A DNA stretch of 64,000 bases from Marinobacter alexandrii (GTDB taxonomy: Bacteria; Bacteroidota; Bacteroidia; Cytophagales; Cyclobacteriaceae), in assembly GCA_039984955.1 (NCBI GenBank), contig JBDWTN010000007.1:620001-684000 (forward strand), read 5' to 3'. The notes under the pieces are model-generated. The model was not told where the DNA came from. It saw only the letters and a program-made list of their open reading frames with translations, and did no database searches. This document shows positions 9,268 through 19,400 of the stretch, piece after piece. The position numbers were made by a program, and so were the translations under genes. The first letter of the stretch is position 1. The number at the start of each line of letters is the position of its first letter.

Positions 9268-9486
9268 ATGGAAGCAATTTATCTCAATCAATTAATGGAC
9301 ATGTCAGTAGAGTACCAAATGAATGGCTCAATGCTGAGAAGAAATGTTTTGGCTGGTAAAAAAGACGACTATGGTAAGATGTGGGTTTTGATAGAAACGT
9401 GCGGAGACTGTACTTCTTCAAGTAAGCAATGGATAGAACTTGGTTTCTTCAAAAAATGGTTAAACCAAATGGATATTGCTGCTTAA
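9268..9486 (+). CDS. Conserved-looking small protein, function unknown
   Basis: Protein of 72 residues, soluble, with no signal peptide or membrane segment. It contains a Cys-x-x-Cys pair in ETCGDCTSS and ends in an amphipathic segment. I do not recognise the family. It is supported as a real gene by its own upstream region, an ATG start, a codon bias like its neighbours and the absence of a competing frame. It is monocistronic: the next gene converges on it with a 5-base gap. Confidence 0.6.
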   Translation: MEAIYLNQLMDMSVEYQMNGSMLRRNVLAGKKDDYGKMWVLIETCGDCTSSSKQWIELGFFKKWLNQMDIAA

Positions 9487-9491
9487 TTAAA

Positions 9492-10247
9492 CTATTCAGG
9501 ATACCAATTCTTCAAGCGCACTTCGGTGGTAATACCAGAAGATTCAACTTGATTTTTAAATGAATTGATATCACTCAATCCTCCTTTACCACGATAGTGA
9601 TAAGGATACACAATTGATGGTTTAAATTCTATAACAGCACTTGCTGCTTGATTTATATCCATTGTGTAAGGCAAATTCATACAAATGAATGCCACATCGA
9701 TCTTTCTAAGATTTCGCATTTCTGGTATATCCTCTGTATCACCCGAAATATAGATACGCTTTCCTCCAAGCGTCAACACATATCCATTTCCTCTTCCTTT
9801 TGTATGTCTTGAATCTTCCGCTTCAGGCAAATTATACATTGGTATCGCTAGCATTTCCATTTCTTTGAAAACAATCGTTTGTCCATTTTCGATGACCGTT
9901 GCTCTGCTTTTTATCTCTTCTGACAGCTTATCCATTACCGCTTGAGGTACAAAAAATTTAGCTCTTTCTGTATTGATACTTTCTAATGTTTTTTGGTTCA
10001 AGTGGTCACCATGAATATCCGTAATCAATATAATATCCGGCTCCTTTAACCCCTCGAACCTTTCAGCACCGCCGTAAGGATCTACATAAATAGTTTGATT
10101 ATTCCACGTCAAGACAAGGGAGCCATGAATTATTGGCTGAATGGTTAGGTTTCCGTCTCTTGTTTGTATGGTGTCACTCACATCAATTTGAGAAAGTGCA
10201 GGAATATAAAACCATAGAATTAAAAATAGACTTACAATGCTTTTCAT
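9492..10247 (-). CDS. Exported metallo-beta-lactamase-fold hydrolase
   Basis: Protein of 251 residues with a signal peptide (1-19, ending PALSQ). It has the MBL-fold metal motif TDIHGDHL (about 85-92) and a second-half ISGDTED motif with conserved aspartate. The sequence is of the UPF0173/UlaG-like single-domain kind that hydrolyses phospho- or carboxylic esters; the substrate is unknown. Export is unusual for cytosolic relatives and suggests periplasmic action. It is encoded downstream of the cyclophilin gene but separated from it by a probable terminator. Confidence 0.75.
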   Translation of the reverse strand: MKSIVSLFLILWFYIPALSQIDVSDTIQTRDGNLTIQPIIHGSLVLTWNNQTIYVDPYGGAERFEGLKEPDIILITDIHGDHLNQKTLESINTERAKFFVPQAVMDKLSEEIKSRATVIENGQTIVFKEMEMLAIPMYNLPEAEDSRHTKGRGNGYVLTLGGKRIYISGDTEDIPEMRNLRKIDVAFICMNLPYTMDINQAASAVIEFKPSIVYPYHYRGKGGLSDINSFKNQVESSGITTEVRLKNWYPE

Positions 10248-10276
10248 ATATCGGTAAACTTTAAAATCTAGTAATT

Positions 10277-10305
10277 AACAAAAAACCCACCTGGCATTGA
10301 TGGGT
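10277..10305 (-). terminator. Rho-independent terminator after the cyclophilin gene
   Basis: Read on the minus strand, ACCCATC pairs with GGTGGGT around a 7-base loop and is followed directly by six T residues. Confidence 0.6.
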
Positions 10306-10347
10306 CATAATTTAAGGTCAAATTCAAAGTTTTAGACTCTAAAGACC

Positions 10348-10779
10348 TTAATTGACTACCACCTTATCCATAGCATCGCCTTCCTTGATCTGGTCTATAA
10401 CATCCAATCCTTCAACTACTTTTCCAAAGGCTGTATGGTTTCTATCCAAATGTGCTACGTTATCTCTATTGTGACAAATGAAGAACTGTGAGCCACCTGT
10501 GTTTCTGCCAGCATGGGCCATGGAAAGTACCCCTTTGTCATGATATTGATTTTCTCCATCCAGTTCGCAATCGATTTGATAGCCTGGACCTCCGGTTCCA
10601 TCACCTTTTGGGCAGCCTCCCTGTATTACAAAGTTTGGTATCACTCTGTGAAAAATAAGACCATCGTAATATCCATCATTGGCAAGGTCCACAAAGTTCT
10701 TTACTGTGTTAGGAGCGTCTTTTTCAAAGAATTCGACTTTCATCACTCCTTTTTTGGTGTGTATTTCTGCTGTTTTCAT
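10348..10779 (-). CDS. Cyclophilin-type peptidylprolyl cis-trans isomerase
   Basis: Protein of 143 residues that speeds proline isomerisation in folding proteins. The fold is clear from [38 protein letters not shown] and [10 protein letters not shown]. The catalytic Arg in FHRV and the QFFI motif are present. No signal peptide, so it is cytosolic, like PpiB. The ATG at 10779 is preferred; an in-frame GTG at 10788 would overlap the promoter element. Confidence 0.93.
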   Translation of the reverse strand: MKTAEIHTKKGVMKVEFFEKDAPNTVKNFVDLANDGYYDGLIFHRVIPNFVIQGGCPKGDGTGGPGYQIDCELDGENQYHDKGVLSMAHAGRNTGGSQFFICHNRDNVAHLDRNHTAFGKVVEGLDVIDQIKEGDAMDKVVVN

Positions 10780-10787
10780 AAGTAGCA

Positions 10788-10795
10788 CAAACTTA
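10788..10795 (-). promoter_or_regulatory. -7 element for the cyclophilin gene
   Basis: On the minus strand TAAGTTTG fits TAnnTTTG. It ends only 8 bases before the ATG at 10779, which would give a leaderless or nearly leaderless transcript. No convincing -33 TTG was seen. Confidence 0.35.
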
Positions 10796-10900
10796 TTTGT
10801 TTCTGTTCATAAAATAGTCTTGTTAAGCTTGATTCTGCTGTTCGCAATACAAACAATTAGTGATCGTTTTTGAACAATTTTCATACATTGCTTCAATGTA

Positions 10901-10908
10901 TATATTTG
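10901..10908 (+). promoter_or_regulatory. -7 element for the ABC permease gene
   Basis: TATATTTG is an exact match to TAnnTTTG, 64 bases before the permease ATG. The nearest TTTTG upstream (10868-10872) is too far to be a standard -33 element. Confidence 0.4.
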
Positions 10909-10972
10909 AAGATCAATTATTTGGATAGTATGGCACATCTATTGAACACTTCTCATGACCAAAATCTAAATC

Positions 10973-13354
10973 ATGCTTAAAAATTATTTTCTCGTTGCAA
11001 TCAGACATTTAAAGAGACAACCAGGGTATGCCTTTCTAAATATCCTTGGTTTAACTATAGGTATTGCTTCTGCCCTTCTTATTATGCTGTATCTCGATCA
11101 AGAACTGAGCTATGATACTCACCATGAGAAGGCAGATCTAGTATACAGAATCTCGACAGATTTTACCGAACCAGATAACTCATTTCGGTGGGCTTCTACA
11201 CAGGCCGTTCTTGGAAGGGCTGTGAGTCAGGAAATACAAGAAATCGACCAATACGTACGATTCGCAGGAGGTGGTGATACCCGATTCGAGTATGAAAATA
11301 TAAGCTACATCGTTGAAGACTCCTATTTGGTTGATTCCACAGTCTTTGATCTATTCACTGTAAATTTCTTGCAAGGAGAAAAAGAAACAGCGCTAAGTGC
11401 TCCTAATTGCATTGTATTGAGCAAATCTGTTTCAGATCAAATTTTTAAGGGTGAAAATCCGATTGGCAAACTCCTTCAAACAGATAACTACTCATACAAG
11501 GTAACAGGAGTTTATGAAGATATGCCCAAAACCTCGCATATCATCGCAAATGCTATGACTTCATTCAGCACGAATCAAAATTATTATAACCAGCAAAGCT
11601 GGGGAGGCTGGAGCCTTAACACCTATATTCTGCTAAATAAAAATGTAGATCCGGCAGTTGTGGAAGCGAAATTGAATGAAGAAATCATTCCAAAATATGT
11701 CGCTGTAATATTTGATCAGTTTGATATTCAAATAAAATATGAGCTTATCAATATCAAGGATATCCATCTCTATTCTGATTTTCAAGGTGAGCCAACTCCG
11801 TTGGGTAATATTGATTACATCTATATATTCTTAGCCATTGCCGTCTTTTTGGTACTCATCGCATGCATTAACTATATGAACCTTGCTACTGCAAGATCAA
11901 TGAGGAGATCGCTTGAAGTAGGCATTCGAAAAGTGATGGGAGCATTAAGAGGTGCACTAATTAGGCAATTTATTGTTGAATCAGTCTTGATGGCCCTTGC
12001 TGCAGTGATCATTAGCTTAGGGCTCTTATCCATTGTCGTTCCGATTATCAATGCTCAGCTCGGAACTGATTTAGATATCACTCAGCTTGCTTCCACAAAA
12101 ATCATGAGTATCATTTTAGGTATTCTCATATTTACTGGCATTCTCAGCGGCTCTTATCCAGCTTTTTATTTATCTGGCTTCAGTCCTATCAAGGCAATAA
12201 AAGGGGGAAAAAGTAGTGGTAGAACAGGAAATGTATGGATCAGAAGAGTGCTAGTGGGATTGCAGTTTGCCATATCGATATTCATGCTAGTAGGTACACT
12301 CATCATTTATCAGCAAATGCAATTTGTAAGAGAAGCAGACCTAGGCTTTGATAAAGATCAGATTGTAAGCTTTCGAATGAATAGAAATGTAAGTGAACGG
12401 TGGGATGCACTGAAAAACAATCTTATGCAAGATCCTAACATTGTCAACGCTTCCACATCTACGACTATTCCTGGTCGTGGGTTTGGGAAGAATGTTATGG
12501 ATGTGGAAACAAATGAAGGAGTGATGGAAAGCTACGGAATCGATTCTTATGGGATTGATTATGAATATTTCAATGTCCTAAATGTAGAAATTGTAGAAGG
12601 GAGAAACGCATCAAGGCAATATCCAACCGATACATCTAGCGCCGTTTTAGTTAATGAGGCAATGGTCGTCCGCATGAATTGGGAAGACCCTATTGGCAAG
12701 CGCTTTCAGTTTGATCAAGACAGCACAAAATTTCACCGAGTGATTGGTGTAGTTAAAAACTTTCACCAAAACTCTCTTTACAATCCTATTGAGGCACTCA
12801 TGTTTGTTCCTGTATTGAATAATTCCAATGCCATGGTCAAAATCAATGGAGATCTACAAACTGGTATAGATCATGTCAAAGCATCATGGAACGAACTCTA
12901 TCCTGAACTGCCTCTTGAATATGAGCTTTTAGATCAGAATTTTCTTCAAGCATATAATGAAGATCGACTCAGAGGACGCTTTTTTCTTGGTTTTGCATTA
13001 ATGATGATTATTATTTCAGGATTGGGTTTATTGGGATTGGCATCCTTTACCGCCGAACAACGAACAAAAGAAATAAGTGTACGAAAAGTACTTGGTGCTA
13101 ACGTAAAGGGACTGGTATTCCTGTTGATCAAAGATTTCTTTTGGCTCATCATTTTTGGAGCCATACCTGCCTTTATCATTGGCTATCGAATAATGAATAA
13201 CTGGCTTAGTGATTTTGAATATCATATTCAAATCAACCTCTTGACGTTCGTTGCAGTTTTAATCATCGTAACCATATTCGTTGTTCTCACCACTGGGTTT
13301 CAAGCATACAGAGCTGCAACTTCAAACCCTTCTGATAATTTAAAATATGAATAA
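10973..13354 (+). CDS. MacB/FtsX-type ABC transporter permease
   Basis: Inner membrane protein of 793 residues with two FtsX-like halves. It has one TM near residue 20-42, a periplasmic MacB-type domain, three TMs about 275-400, a further TM near 425-447, a second periplasmic domain, and three TMs at the C-terminus. The conserved VGIRKVMGA and ISVRKVLGA motifs precede each TM triplet. Family members power efflux or lipoprotein/peptide export mechanically with a separate ATPase. No ATPase gene is nearby, so this is an orphan permease. Transcription ends at a strong hairpin shared with the converging glutamine synthetase gene. Confidence 0.9.
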   Translation: MLKNYFLVAIRHLKRQPGYAFLNILGLTIGIASALLIMLYLDQELSYDTHHEKADLVYRISTDFTEPDNSFRWASTQAVLGRAVSQEIQEIDQYVRFAGGGDTRFEYENISYIVEDSYLVDSTVFDLFTVNFLQGEKETALSAPNCIVLSKSVSDQIFKGENPIGKLLQTDNYSYKVTGVYEDMPKTSHIIANAMTSFSTNQNYYNQQSWGGWSLNTYILLNKNVDPAVVEAKLNEEIIPKYVAVIFDQFDIQIKYELINIKDIHLYSDFQGEPTPLGNIDYIYIFLAIAVFLVLIACINYMNLATARSMRRSLEVGIRKVMGALRGALIRQFIVESVLMALAAVIISLGLLSIVVPIINAQLGTDLDITQLASTKIMSIILGILIFTGILSGSYPAFYLSGFSPIKAIKGGKSSGRTGNVWIRRVLVGLQFAISIFMLVGTLIIYQQMQFVREADLGFDKDQIVSFRMNRNVSERWDALKNNLMQDPNIVNASTSTTIPGRGFGKNVMDVETNEGVMESYGIDSYGIDYEYFNVLNVEIVEGRNASRQYPTDTSSAVLVNEAMVVRMNWEDPIGKRFQFDQDSTKFHRVIGVVKNFHQNSLYNPIEALMFVPVLNNSNAMVKINGDLQTGIDHVKASWNELYPELPLEYELLDQNFLQAYNEDRLRGRFFLGFALMMIIISGLGLLGLASFTAEQRTKEISVRKVLGANVKGLVFLLIKDFFWLIIFGAIPAFIIGYRIMNNWLSDFEYHIQINLLTFVAVLIIVTIFVVLTTGFQAYRAATSNPSDNLKYE

Positions 13355-13358
13355 GAAA

Positions 13359-13386
13359 AAAGCCCTGACAATGTTGTCAGGGCTTT
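13359..13386. terminator. Bidirectional Rho-independent terminator
   Basis: AAAGCCCTGACA / TGTCAGGGCTTT is a perfect 12-bp stem with a 4-base loop, with A and T runs on both sides. It serves the permease gene on the plus strand and the glutamine synthetase gene on the minus strand. Confidence 0.9.
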
Positions 13387-13412
13387 ATCTCTTTTTTCAA
13401 ATCTATCTATTA

Positions 13413-15575
13413 TTATCGCAAAAACAATAATTCTCTGTATTTCGGTAATGGCCAATCCTCATCATCAACAAACATCTCCAATTTGTCTACAGCATATCTA
13501 AGAGGTTGGAAGTATTTCCCTTTAACAGTATCACAATATTCGATAGCTTTCTCACGAATATCTTCAATCTGATTAATTCGCTTACGCTCCTCTATCATCT
13601 CATGTGAAAGTTTTCGTACGTTATTAATATGCGTAGAAACTTCCTCAATAGTCTTCTTGATTTCCGTCGCATCTAGCCCCAGGTCTTTCAATCCTTTCGC
13701 ATTCTCAATTAATTTGGATTGATACTTGGTTGCCGTTGGAATAATCATATTACTCGCTATATCCCCCATCATTCTTGATTCGATCTGCACTTTCATGACG
13801 TAATTTTCCAAGCGTATCTCGTGGCGAGCTTCTATTTCTACTTTCGTCATTACTTTATGCTTTTCATAAAGCTTTATTGCTTTGTCTGTCACAGAGAAAT
13901 CCAGAGCTCGAGGAGTAGTTGGTTCATTTGAAAGTTTTCTTTTTTCAGCCTCTTTTACCCATTCGTCTGAATAACCGTCTCCTTCAAATCTTACAGGTTT
14001 AGATTCTTTAATATAATCTCGCAGTACATCAATAATAGCCAAACGCTTATCTCTTCCGCCATCAATCAACTTATTCACTTTCTTGTAAAAATCGGAAAGT
14101 TGATCAGCCATGATTGTATTTAATACCATCATTGGATCAGACACGTTCGCATCAGACCCTACAGCTCTGAATTCAAATTTATTTCCTGTGAAGGCGAATG
14201 GAGAAGTCCTATTTCTATCAGTATTGTCTAGTATGATCGAAGGAATTTGATCAATACCTAATTTCATGTATAAATTTTCCCCTTTCTCTACCATCACGTC
14301 TCCAGATTTTTCCAGCTGATCCAACACTTTTGTTAATGTAGAACCTATAAATACTGAAATGATTGCTGGAGGAGCTTCATTCGCTCCTAGACGGAAGTCA
14401 TTTCCAGCAGATGCAATACTTGACCTCAGCATGTCTGCATGCTCATGCACAGCCTTAATGGTTGTCACAAAGAAGGTTAAGAAAAGTAAATTGTCTTTCG
14501 CGCTGCTGCTTGGCTGATAAAGATTTACACCTGTATCCGTGACAAGCGACCAGTTGTTATGCTTACCACTTCCATTGAGTTCAGCAAAAGGTTTTTCATG
14601 AAAAAGAACTCTTAAATCATGCTTATTCGCCACCTTATCCATCACATCCATCAACAATTGATTTTGATCTGTGGCTTCATTCACAGAGCCATACATTGGA
14701 GCTGCTTCATACTGCGCAGGAGCAACCTCATTATGTCGTGTCATCAATGGAATACCCAATCTGTGTGATTCAATTTCATAGTCTTTCATGAAATCGTAAA
14801 TACGACTTGGAATAGATCCAAAATAGTGATCGTCTAGTTGTTGCCCTCTTGCAGGGTTGTGGCCAAACAATGTTCTTCCTCCCATTACCAAATCAGGGCG
14901 AGCATTATAAAGTGCCTTATCTATTACAAAATACTCTTGTTCCCATCCCAACGAAGCATTTACTTTTGATATGTTTCGGTCAAACAAGCGGCATACCTTA
15001 ACGGCAGCTTTATCTACTGCTTCTAGTGCTTTGAGCAAAGGTGCCTTGTGATCTAGCGCTTCTCCTGTGTAGGCAACAAAAATGGTTGGGATACAAAGCG
15101 TCTTCCCGTAAATGAAAATAGGAGAAGAAGGATCCCAAGCTGTATACCCTCTGGCCTCAAACGTACTTCGAATACCTCCATTGGGAAATGATGATGCATC
15201 GGGCTCCTGCTGTACTAATGCTTCTGCTTTAAAATTTTCTATGCCTTTGCTTGGATCAAAGAAGGAATCATGCTTTTCAGCGGTTGCTCCCGTCAGTGGT
15301 TGAAACCAGTGAGTATAATGAGTTACACCGAGTTCCATGGCCCAATTTTTCACTGCAACAGCTACTGCGTCGGCCGTTTCAATGTCAATCTTCTTTCGGT
15401 TCTGAATACAATCGGTTACTCGCTTAAAAACATCTGGTGACAAAGCGGATTGCATTTGCGACTTGGTGAAAGCCATTTCTCCAAAATAATCGGAGATGCG
15501 TTTTGAAGGTGCCTGAACGTCTACCTTCTCTCGGGTTTGAACTAAATTAAGCGCTTGGTGTCTAAGTAATGCCAT
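13413..15575 (-). CDS. glnN: Glutamine synthetase type III
   Basis: Cytosolic enzyme of 720 residues making glutamine from glutamate and ammonia with ATP. The length and order of motifs fit GSIII and not the shorter GSI. Seen: ASLGWEQEYFVID, MTRHNEVAPAQYEAAPMYG and ELNGSGKHNNWSL for substrate and nucleotide binding, and RLGANEAPPAIIS in the C-terminal half. GSIII forms stacked hexamer rings (family knowledge). It is a single gene with a likely promoter in the rsmE intergenic region; an inverted repeat there could bind a regulator. Confidence 0.96.
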   Translation of the reverse strand: MALLRHQALNLVQTREKVDVQAPSKRISDYFGEMAFTKSQMQSALSPDVFKRVTDCIQNRKKIDIETADAVAVAVKNWAMELGVTHYTHWFQPLTGATAEKHDSFFDPSKGIENFKAEALVQQEPDASSFPNGGIRSTFEARGYTAWDPSSPIFIYGKTLCIPTIFVAYTGEALDHKAPLLKALEAVDKAAVKVCRLFDRNISKVNASLGWEQEYFVIDKALYNARPDLVMGGRTLFGHNPARGQQLDDHYFGSIPSRIYDFMKDYEIESHRLGIPLMTRHNEVAPAQYEAAPMYGSVNEATDQNQLLMDVMDKVANKHDLRVLFHEKPFAELNGSGKHNNWSLVTDTGVNLYQPSSSAKDNLLFLTFFVTTIKAVHEHADMLRSSIASAGNDFRLGANEAPPAIISVFIGSTLTKVLDQLEKSGDVMVEKGENLYMKLGIDQIPSIILDNTDRNRTSPFAFTGNKFEFRAVGSDANVSDPMMVLNTIMADQLSDFYKKVNKLIDGGRDKRLAIIDVLRDYIKESKPVRFEGDGYSDEWVKEAEKRKLSNEPTTPRALDFSVTDKAIKLYEKHKVMTKVEIEARHEIRLENYVMKVQIESRMMGDIASNMIIPTATKYQSKLIENAKGLKDLGLDATEIKKTIEEVSTHINNVRKLSHEMIEERKRINQIEDIREKAIEYCDTVKGKYFQPLRYAVDKLEMFVDDEDWPLPKYRELLFLR

Positions 15576-15605
15576 GGTTTATTATTTTCCAATAAATTTT
15601 ACACT

Positions 15606-15613
15606 CAAAATTA
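15606..15613 (-). promoter_or_regulatory. -7 element of the glutamine synthetase gene
   Basis: On the minus strand TAATTTTG matches TAnnTTTG, 30 bases before the ATG. A TTTG (minus strand, 15630-15633) sits 16 bases upstream as a possible -33 element. Confidence 0.5.
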
Positions 15614-15616
15614 TGC

Positions 15617-15682
15617 ATTTTTTGCAAATCAAAAGTTTTTAGGTTCATTTTTAGATCAAAAATTATTGAATTTGCAAAAAAT
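15617..15682. repeat. 13-bp perfect inverted repeat between the glutamine synthetase gene and rsmE
   Basis: ATTTTTTGCAAAT (15617-15629) and its exact complement ATTTGCAAAAAAT (15670-15682) flank 40 bases in the divergent promoter region. One arm overlaps the -33/-7 spacer of the proposed glutamine synthetase promoter. It may be an operator or DNA-looping site. Confidence 0.6.
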
Positions 15683-15713
15683 CATTCTTTTAAAATCAAA
15701 AAAGAGACATTAA

Positions 15714-16412
15714 ATGGCCATTTTTTACGAAAAAGAGCTAAGTAAAGAGAATAATTCCCTCTCAGAAGAGGAATCCAGACACTGTTCTCAGGTTTTAAGG
15801 CATCAAGAAGGGGATGAAATCATGATTTATGATGGAAATGGCGGTAAACATCGTGCGAATTTGACTCGAGTCTCAAAAAAGGTATGTGATTTTAAGATTA
15901 TTGAATCCAATATCACACCTGAGAAAGAATTCGAAATTCATCTGGGTATCGCTCCAACTAAAAGCATTGACAGAATGGAATGGCTGATTGAAAAACTAAG
16001 TGAAATAGGAGTAGATCAAGTGACATTCATTCAAACCAAACATAGTGAGAGAAAAAAAATACGATTGGATAGGCTAGAAAAAAAAGCTGTGAGTGCGATG
16101 AAACAATCTGGTAATCCCTTTTTAATGAAAATAAATGAGCTCATTTCTATAGATCAATTCCTCAAGAACGACTCAAGTGATATTAAATTAATAGCTCATG
16201 TGGATAAAACTCATCAATACATAACAAAGGAAGTAGAACCTTCAAAATCAATTTCTGTTTTGATAGGACCAGAAGGGGACTTTTCAATAGAAGAAGTTAA
16301 CATGGCCAAAGCAACAGGTTTTAAAGCAGTCTCAATTGGAGAGAATACGCTAAGAACAGAAACAGCAGGCTTTGTAGCCTGCTGTTTCGTCAATACAATC
16401 AATCAGTATTAG
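15714..16412 (+). CDS. rsmE: 16S rRNA (uracil-1498-N3)-methyltransferase
   Basis: SPOUT-class methyltransferase of 232 residues that methylates U1498 in the ribosomal decoding region using SAM. The N-terminal PUA-like part has SRHCSQVLRHQEGDEI. The knot has IGPEGDFSIEEV and GENTLRTETAGFVAC, which form the SAM-binding trefoil. Length is normal. Its stop codon abuts the stop of the giant surface protein gene on the other strand with no base between them. Confidence 0.95.
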   Translation: MAIFYEKELSKENNSLSEEESRHCSQVLRHQEGDEIMIYDGNGGKHRANLTRVSKKVCDFKIIESNITPEKEFEIHLGIAPTKSIDRMEWLIEKLSEIGVDQVTFIQTKHSERKKIRLDRLEKKAVSAMKQSGNPFLMKINELISIDQFLKNDSSDIKLIAHVDKTHQYITKEVEPSKSISVLIGPEGDFSIEEVNMAKATGFKAVSIGENTLRTETAGFVACCFVNTINQY

Positions 16413-19400
16413 TTATCTAATAACTATTTTCTTCTTCTTAGTGTCGTCTCCTTGCTGAATTACCATGAAGTAAACTCCCGGAATCATTCGCTCATCAGGT
16501 AGAATTTGTTCATCCATATTCAAAGAACTATTCATCGTTCGACTATAATGAACTTTTCCTTTTAAGTCAAAAACTCTAATATTAATAGGAGTATGATCAT
16601 CTCCAGTTTGAATTCTTAAGTGAAGATTTTCATTCGTTGCAGGATTTGGATAAATGGTTACATCCATTGACGCTCTAAAGTGATCATTATATACCCTGAC
16701 GATATCGTAAAAAGTCTCGGTACCATCAAAATCCACTTGCCTCAACTTGTAATAGTTATCCCCTAAAGCTGGCTTCTCATGTGTGAATCCATACTCTATC
16801 AGTTCATTGGTAGTTCCATTACCTTCTACAGTTCCTATTGAAACAAATTCCACTCCATCTGTTGAATGGAATAGTTCAAAATAGTCATTGTTCAACTCGG
16901 TGACCGTTGACCAGAATAAATTCACACGGTTTTCAATAGCGATTGCCGAGAAGTCCAGGAGTTCAACCGGTAATACAGTTTCGGGAGCATATCCAAGAGC
17001 TACTTGTCTAGTACTAAAAATTACACTGCTTTCAGATGTCACAGTACCAGAAGATGCAGTTCCTGAAATCTGACCTCCTTGGTTTTCCCATCTAGCTTGA
17101 GCTGCATCGACATCACCATCTGCTATTTCAGCATCATCCCACCAAACAAGTCTTATACTTGCAGAATTGTCAAAACTGTTATGAGATCCATAGGTAGCCT
17201 GAACTTGTGCCGAATTAGACCCTGCACTGGAAACCTCCCATCTATCAGTACTCAGTACTCTTATCAACGCATTGAATCCAGAACCAGGATCATCTGTATC
17301 GAAAGATGAATTTGGATATGTAGCGCTTGTAGAAGTGTAATATTCGGCTGTCCAATCATCGCCACCTGTATCTACATTAACAACCGATACTGGTGCATAT
17401 CTTACCGATTTACCCACTGGAAATTCATAAGTAGAAGTCGCTGCAATATCTTCTTTTTGCATTGGTCCAGTGACATAACTTGCTGTGCTAGCTCCTGTCC
17501 AATCACCAGAAGATGTTAGTGTCAATGTTTCTGAAGAGGTAGTGTTCACCAAACCATCTGTCAATGTAAGTGTACCACCTATCTCTACATCTCCACTATT
17601 TACCGTCACACCTGTACCTGAATTATTTATCGTTAAATCATCAAAACCTGCTACTCCGATAAATGACCCATCTACTAATTGCTCACTAGACCCATTTAAT
17701 GTTACATCTGTCCCATTCCAATTTAGGGTTCCTCCAGACAAGGTCATATCATCGGTCACATTCAAATCAGTATTCTCTGTCCCTGTAAATGTTCCTCCAG
17801 ACAACTCAAAGTCACCAGTTATATTAATGCTGGAACCATTGGATAGAATGACAGCCCCTGCCTGAACATTGAAAAGATCCGTATCGGCATCCCCTACTGC
17901 ATAGGTAAGACCGGAGTTAAGGACAACCGTTGGTCCGTTGATTTCTAATGTATCACAAACGGTTAGAAGATTATTAGGCAATGTTCTTGATCCAGACCCA
18001 TCTAAAATAACTTTTCTTACTTGGGATATACCTGAAAGCACGTTGTATGAAGTAGTCCCTGAATACTGAAGAGCTCCCCCATCGCATTGAAAGAAATCAG
18101 TGTACTCACCTGTAGGAAGTAATTCATTGTCTTCTAAAACAATAGTGCCTGATCCTGTCACCGTTCCTAATCTTACTCCAACCGTGCCTGAAGGCACTCT
18201 CAAAATTCCGCCTGCTTCAATTTCTGTTGCATATAAACGAATGTTATCAAGATTTAAAGTAAGATCATCTCCACTCCTCACAATTATTTGAGCTCCTACT
18301 GGTCCAACACCATCTGTCACAGTCGGAGATCCACTCAATGGATTCCAATTGCTTGCCAAACTATAATTACCTGTTCCAGCAAAAGAAGTCTCATATTGAG
18401 CTAACTGATCCGGAATGGCTCCTTCAATGTCGTTATTAACACCGTCTGAACTACCTACTCCTGCTGTATAATCCCCAGTGATCTCAGAAGCAGAAAACGA
18501 ACTTAAAGGAACCTCAAACGTTTGATTTACGCCCCTAAACAAAGTAGGAGCAAACTTATCCCAGTTTACATCATTCGATAGAAGTCTTGCAGAAATGTAA
18601 TGTGTTGTATCGTAAGGCGCAGTTACACTTATATCATCATGATCATAAAAGAAAATAGCTGAACCACTTGCGTTAGTCACATTCTCAGAAACGACTATCC
18701 AATGATAGTTTAAGACATTTTGAGTATCGTCAATTTCGGTCTCAGTCATTGGCTCTGCGTCATCCACTATGGTCGGGTGAGGCTCATTTGCCGGCCTTAC
18801 TCTGATACTACCAGTAGTCGTTCCAGCATCCAGGTCAAATTCTACGGGAGTGTATTTTAATTCACCGATTGGAAAAAAGACTACTGTGTCTGCTGCAACT
18901 GTAAAAAATTCAATTCTTAGACCGTTATCAGTAAATGAGCTGTTGGTTTGCACCATGTTATTTACATTAAATGTAGAAACTTCAGTCACTGGAGCTCCAG
19001 AACTCAATGTAACCAAGCTCCCTCCGATATTAAATACACCTCCATTGAGTCTAAGTTCCTGGGTGATGTTAAAATCGAACCCATTTCCATCTGGGATATC
19101 GACTCCTGACGGATTGTTTATGGTTATCGTTCCAATGTCAATGGCATTATTGGTTAAGCCATTTAAGTCTTGATTTGCCGTACCATTGAACATTAGTCCA
19201 TTTCCTCCGCTATTTAGAAAAGTACTTTGTACAAATGCATCATTTTGTAGGCTCAATGAGTTAGAACCTACATCGAACGTGCCTGATGTAAGGTAAAAGT
19301 CACTATCTAAATCTAATGCGACATTTGATGTGGTGGTACCTGAACCATTTTTACGTAAAGTAAAGATCGTGAATGCTCCCGATCCACTTATGGTTTGAGC

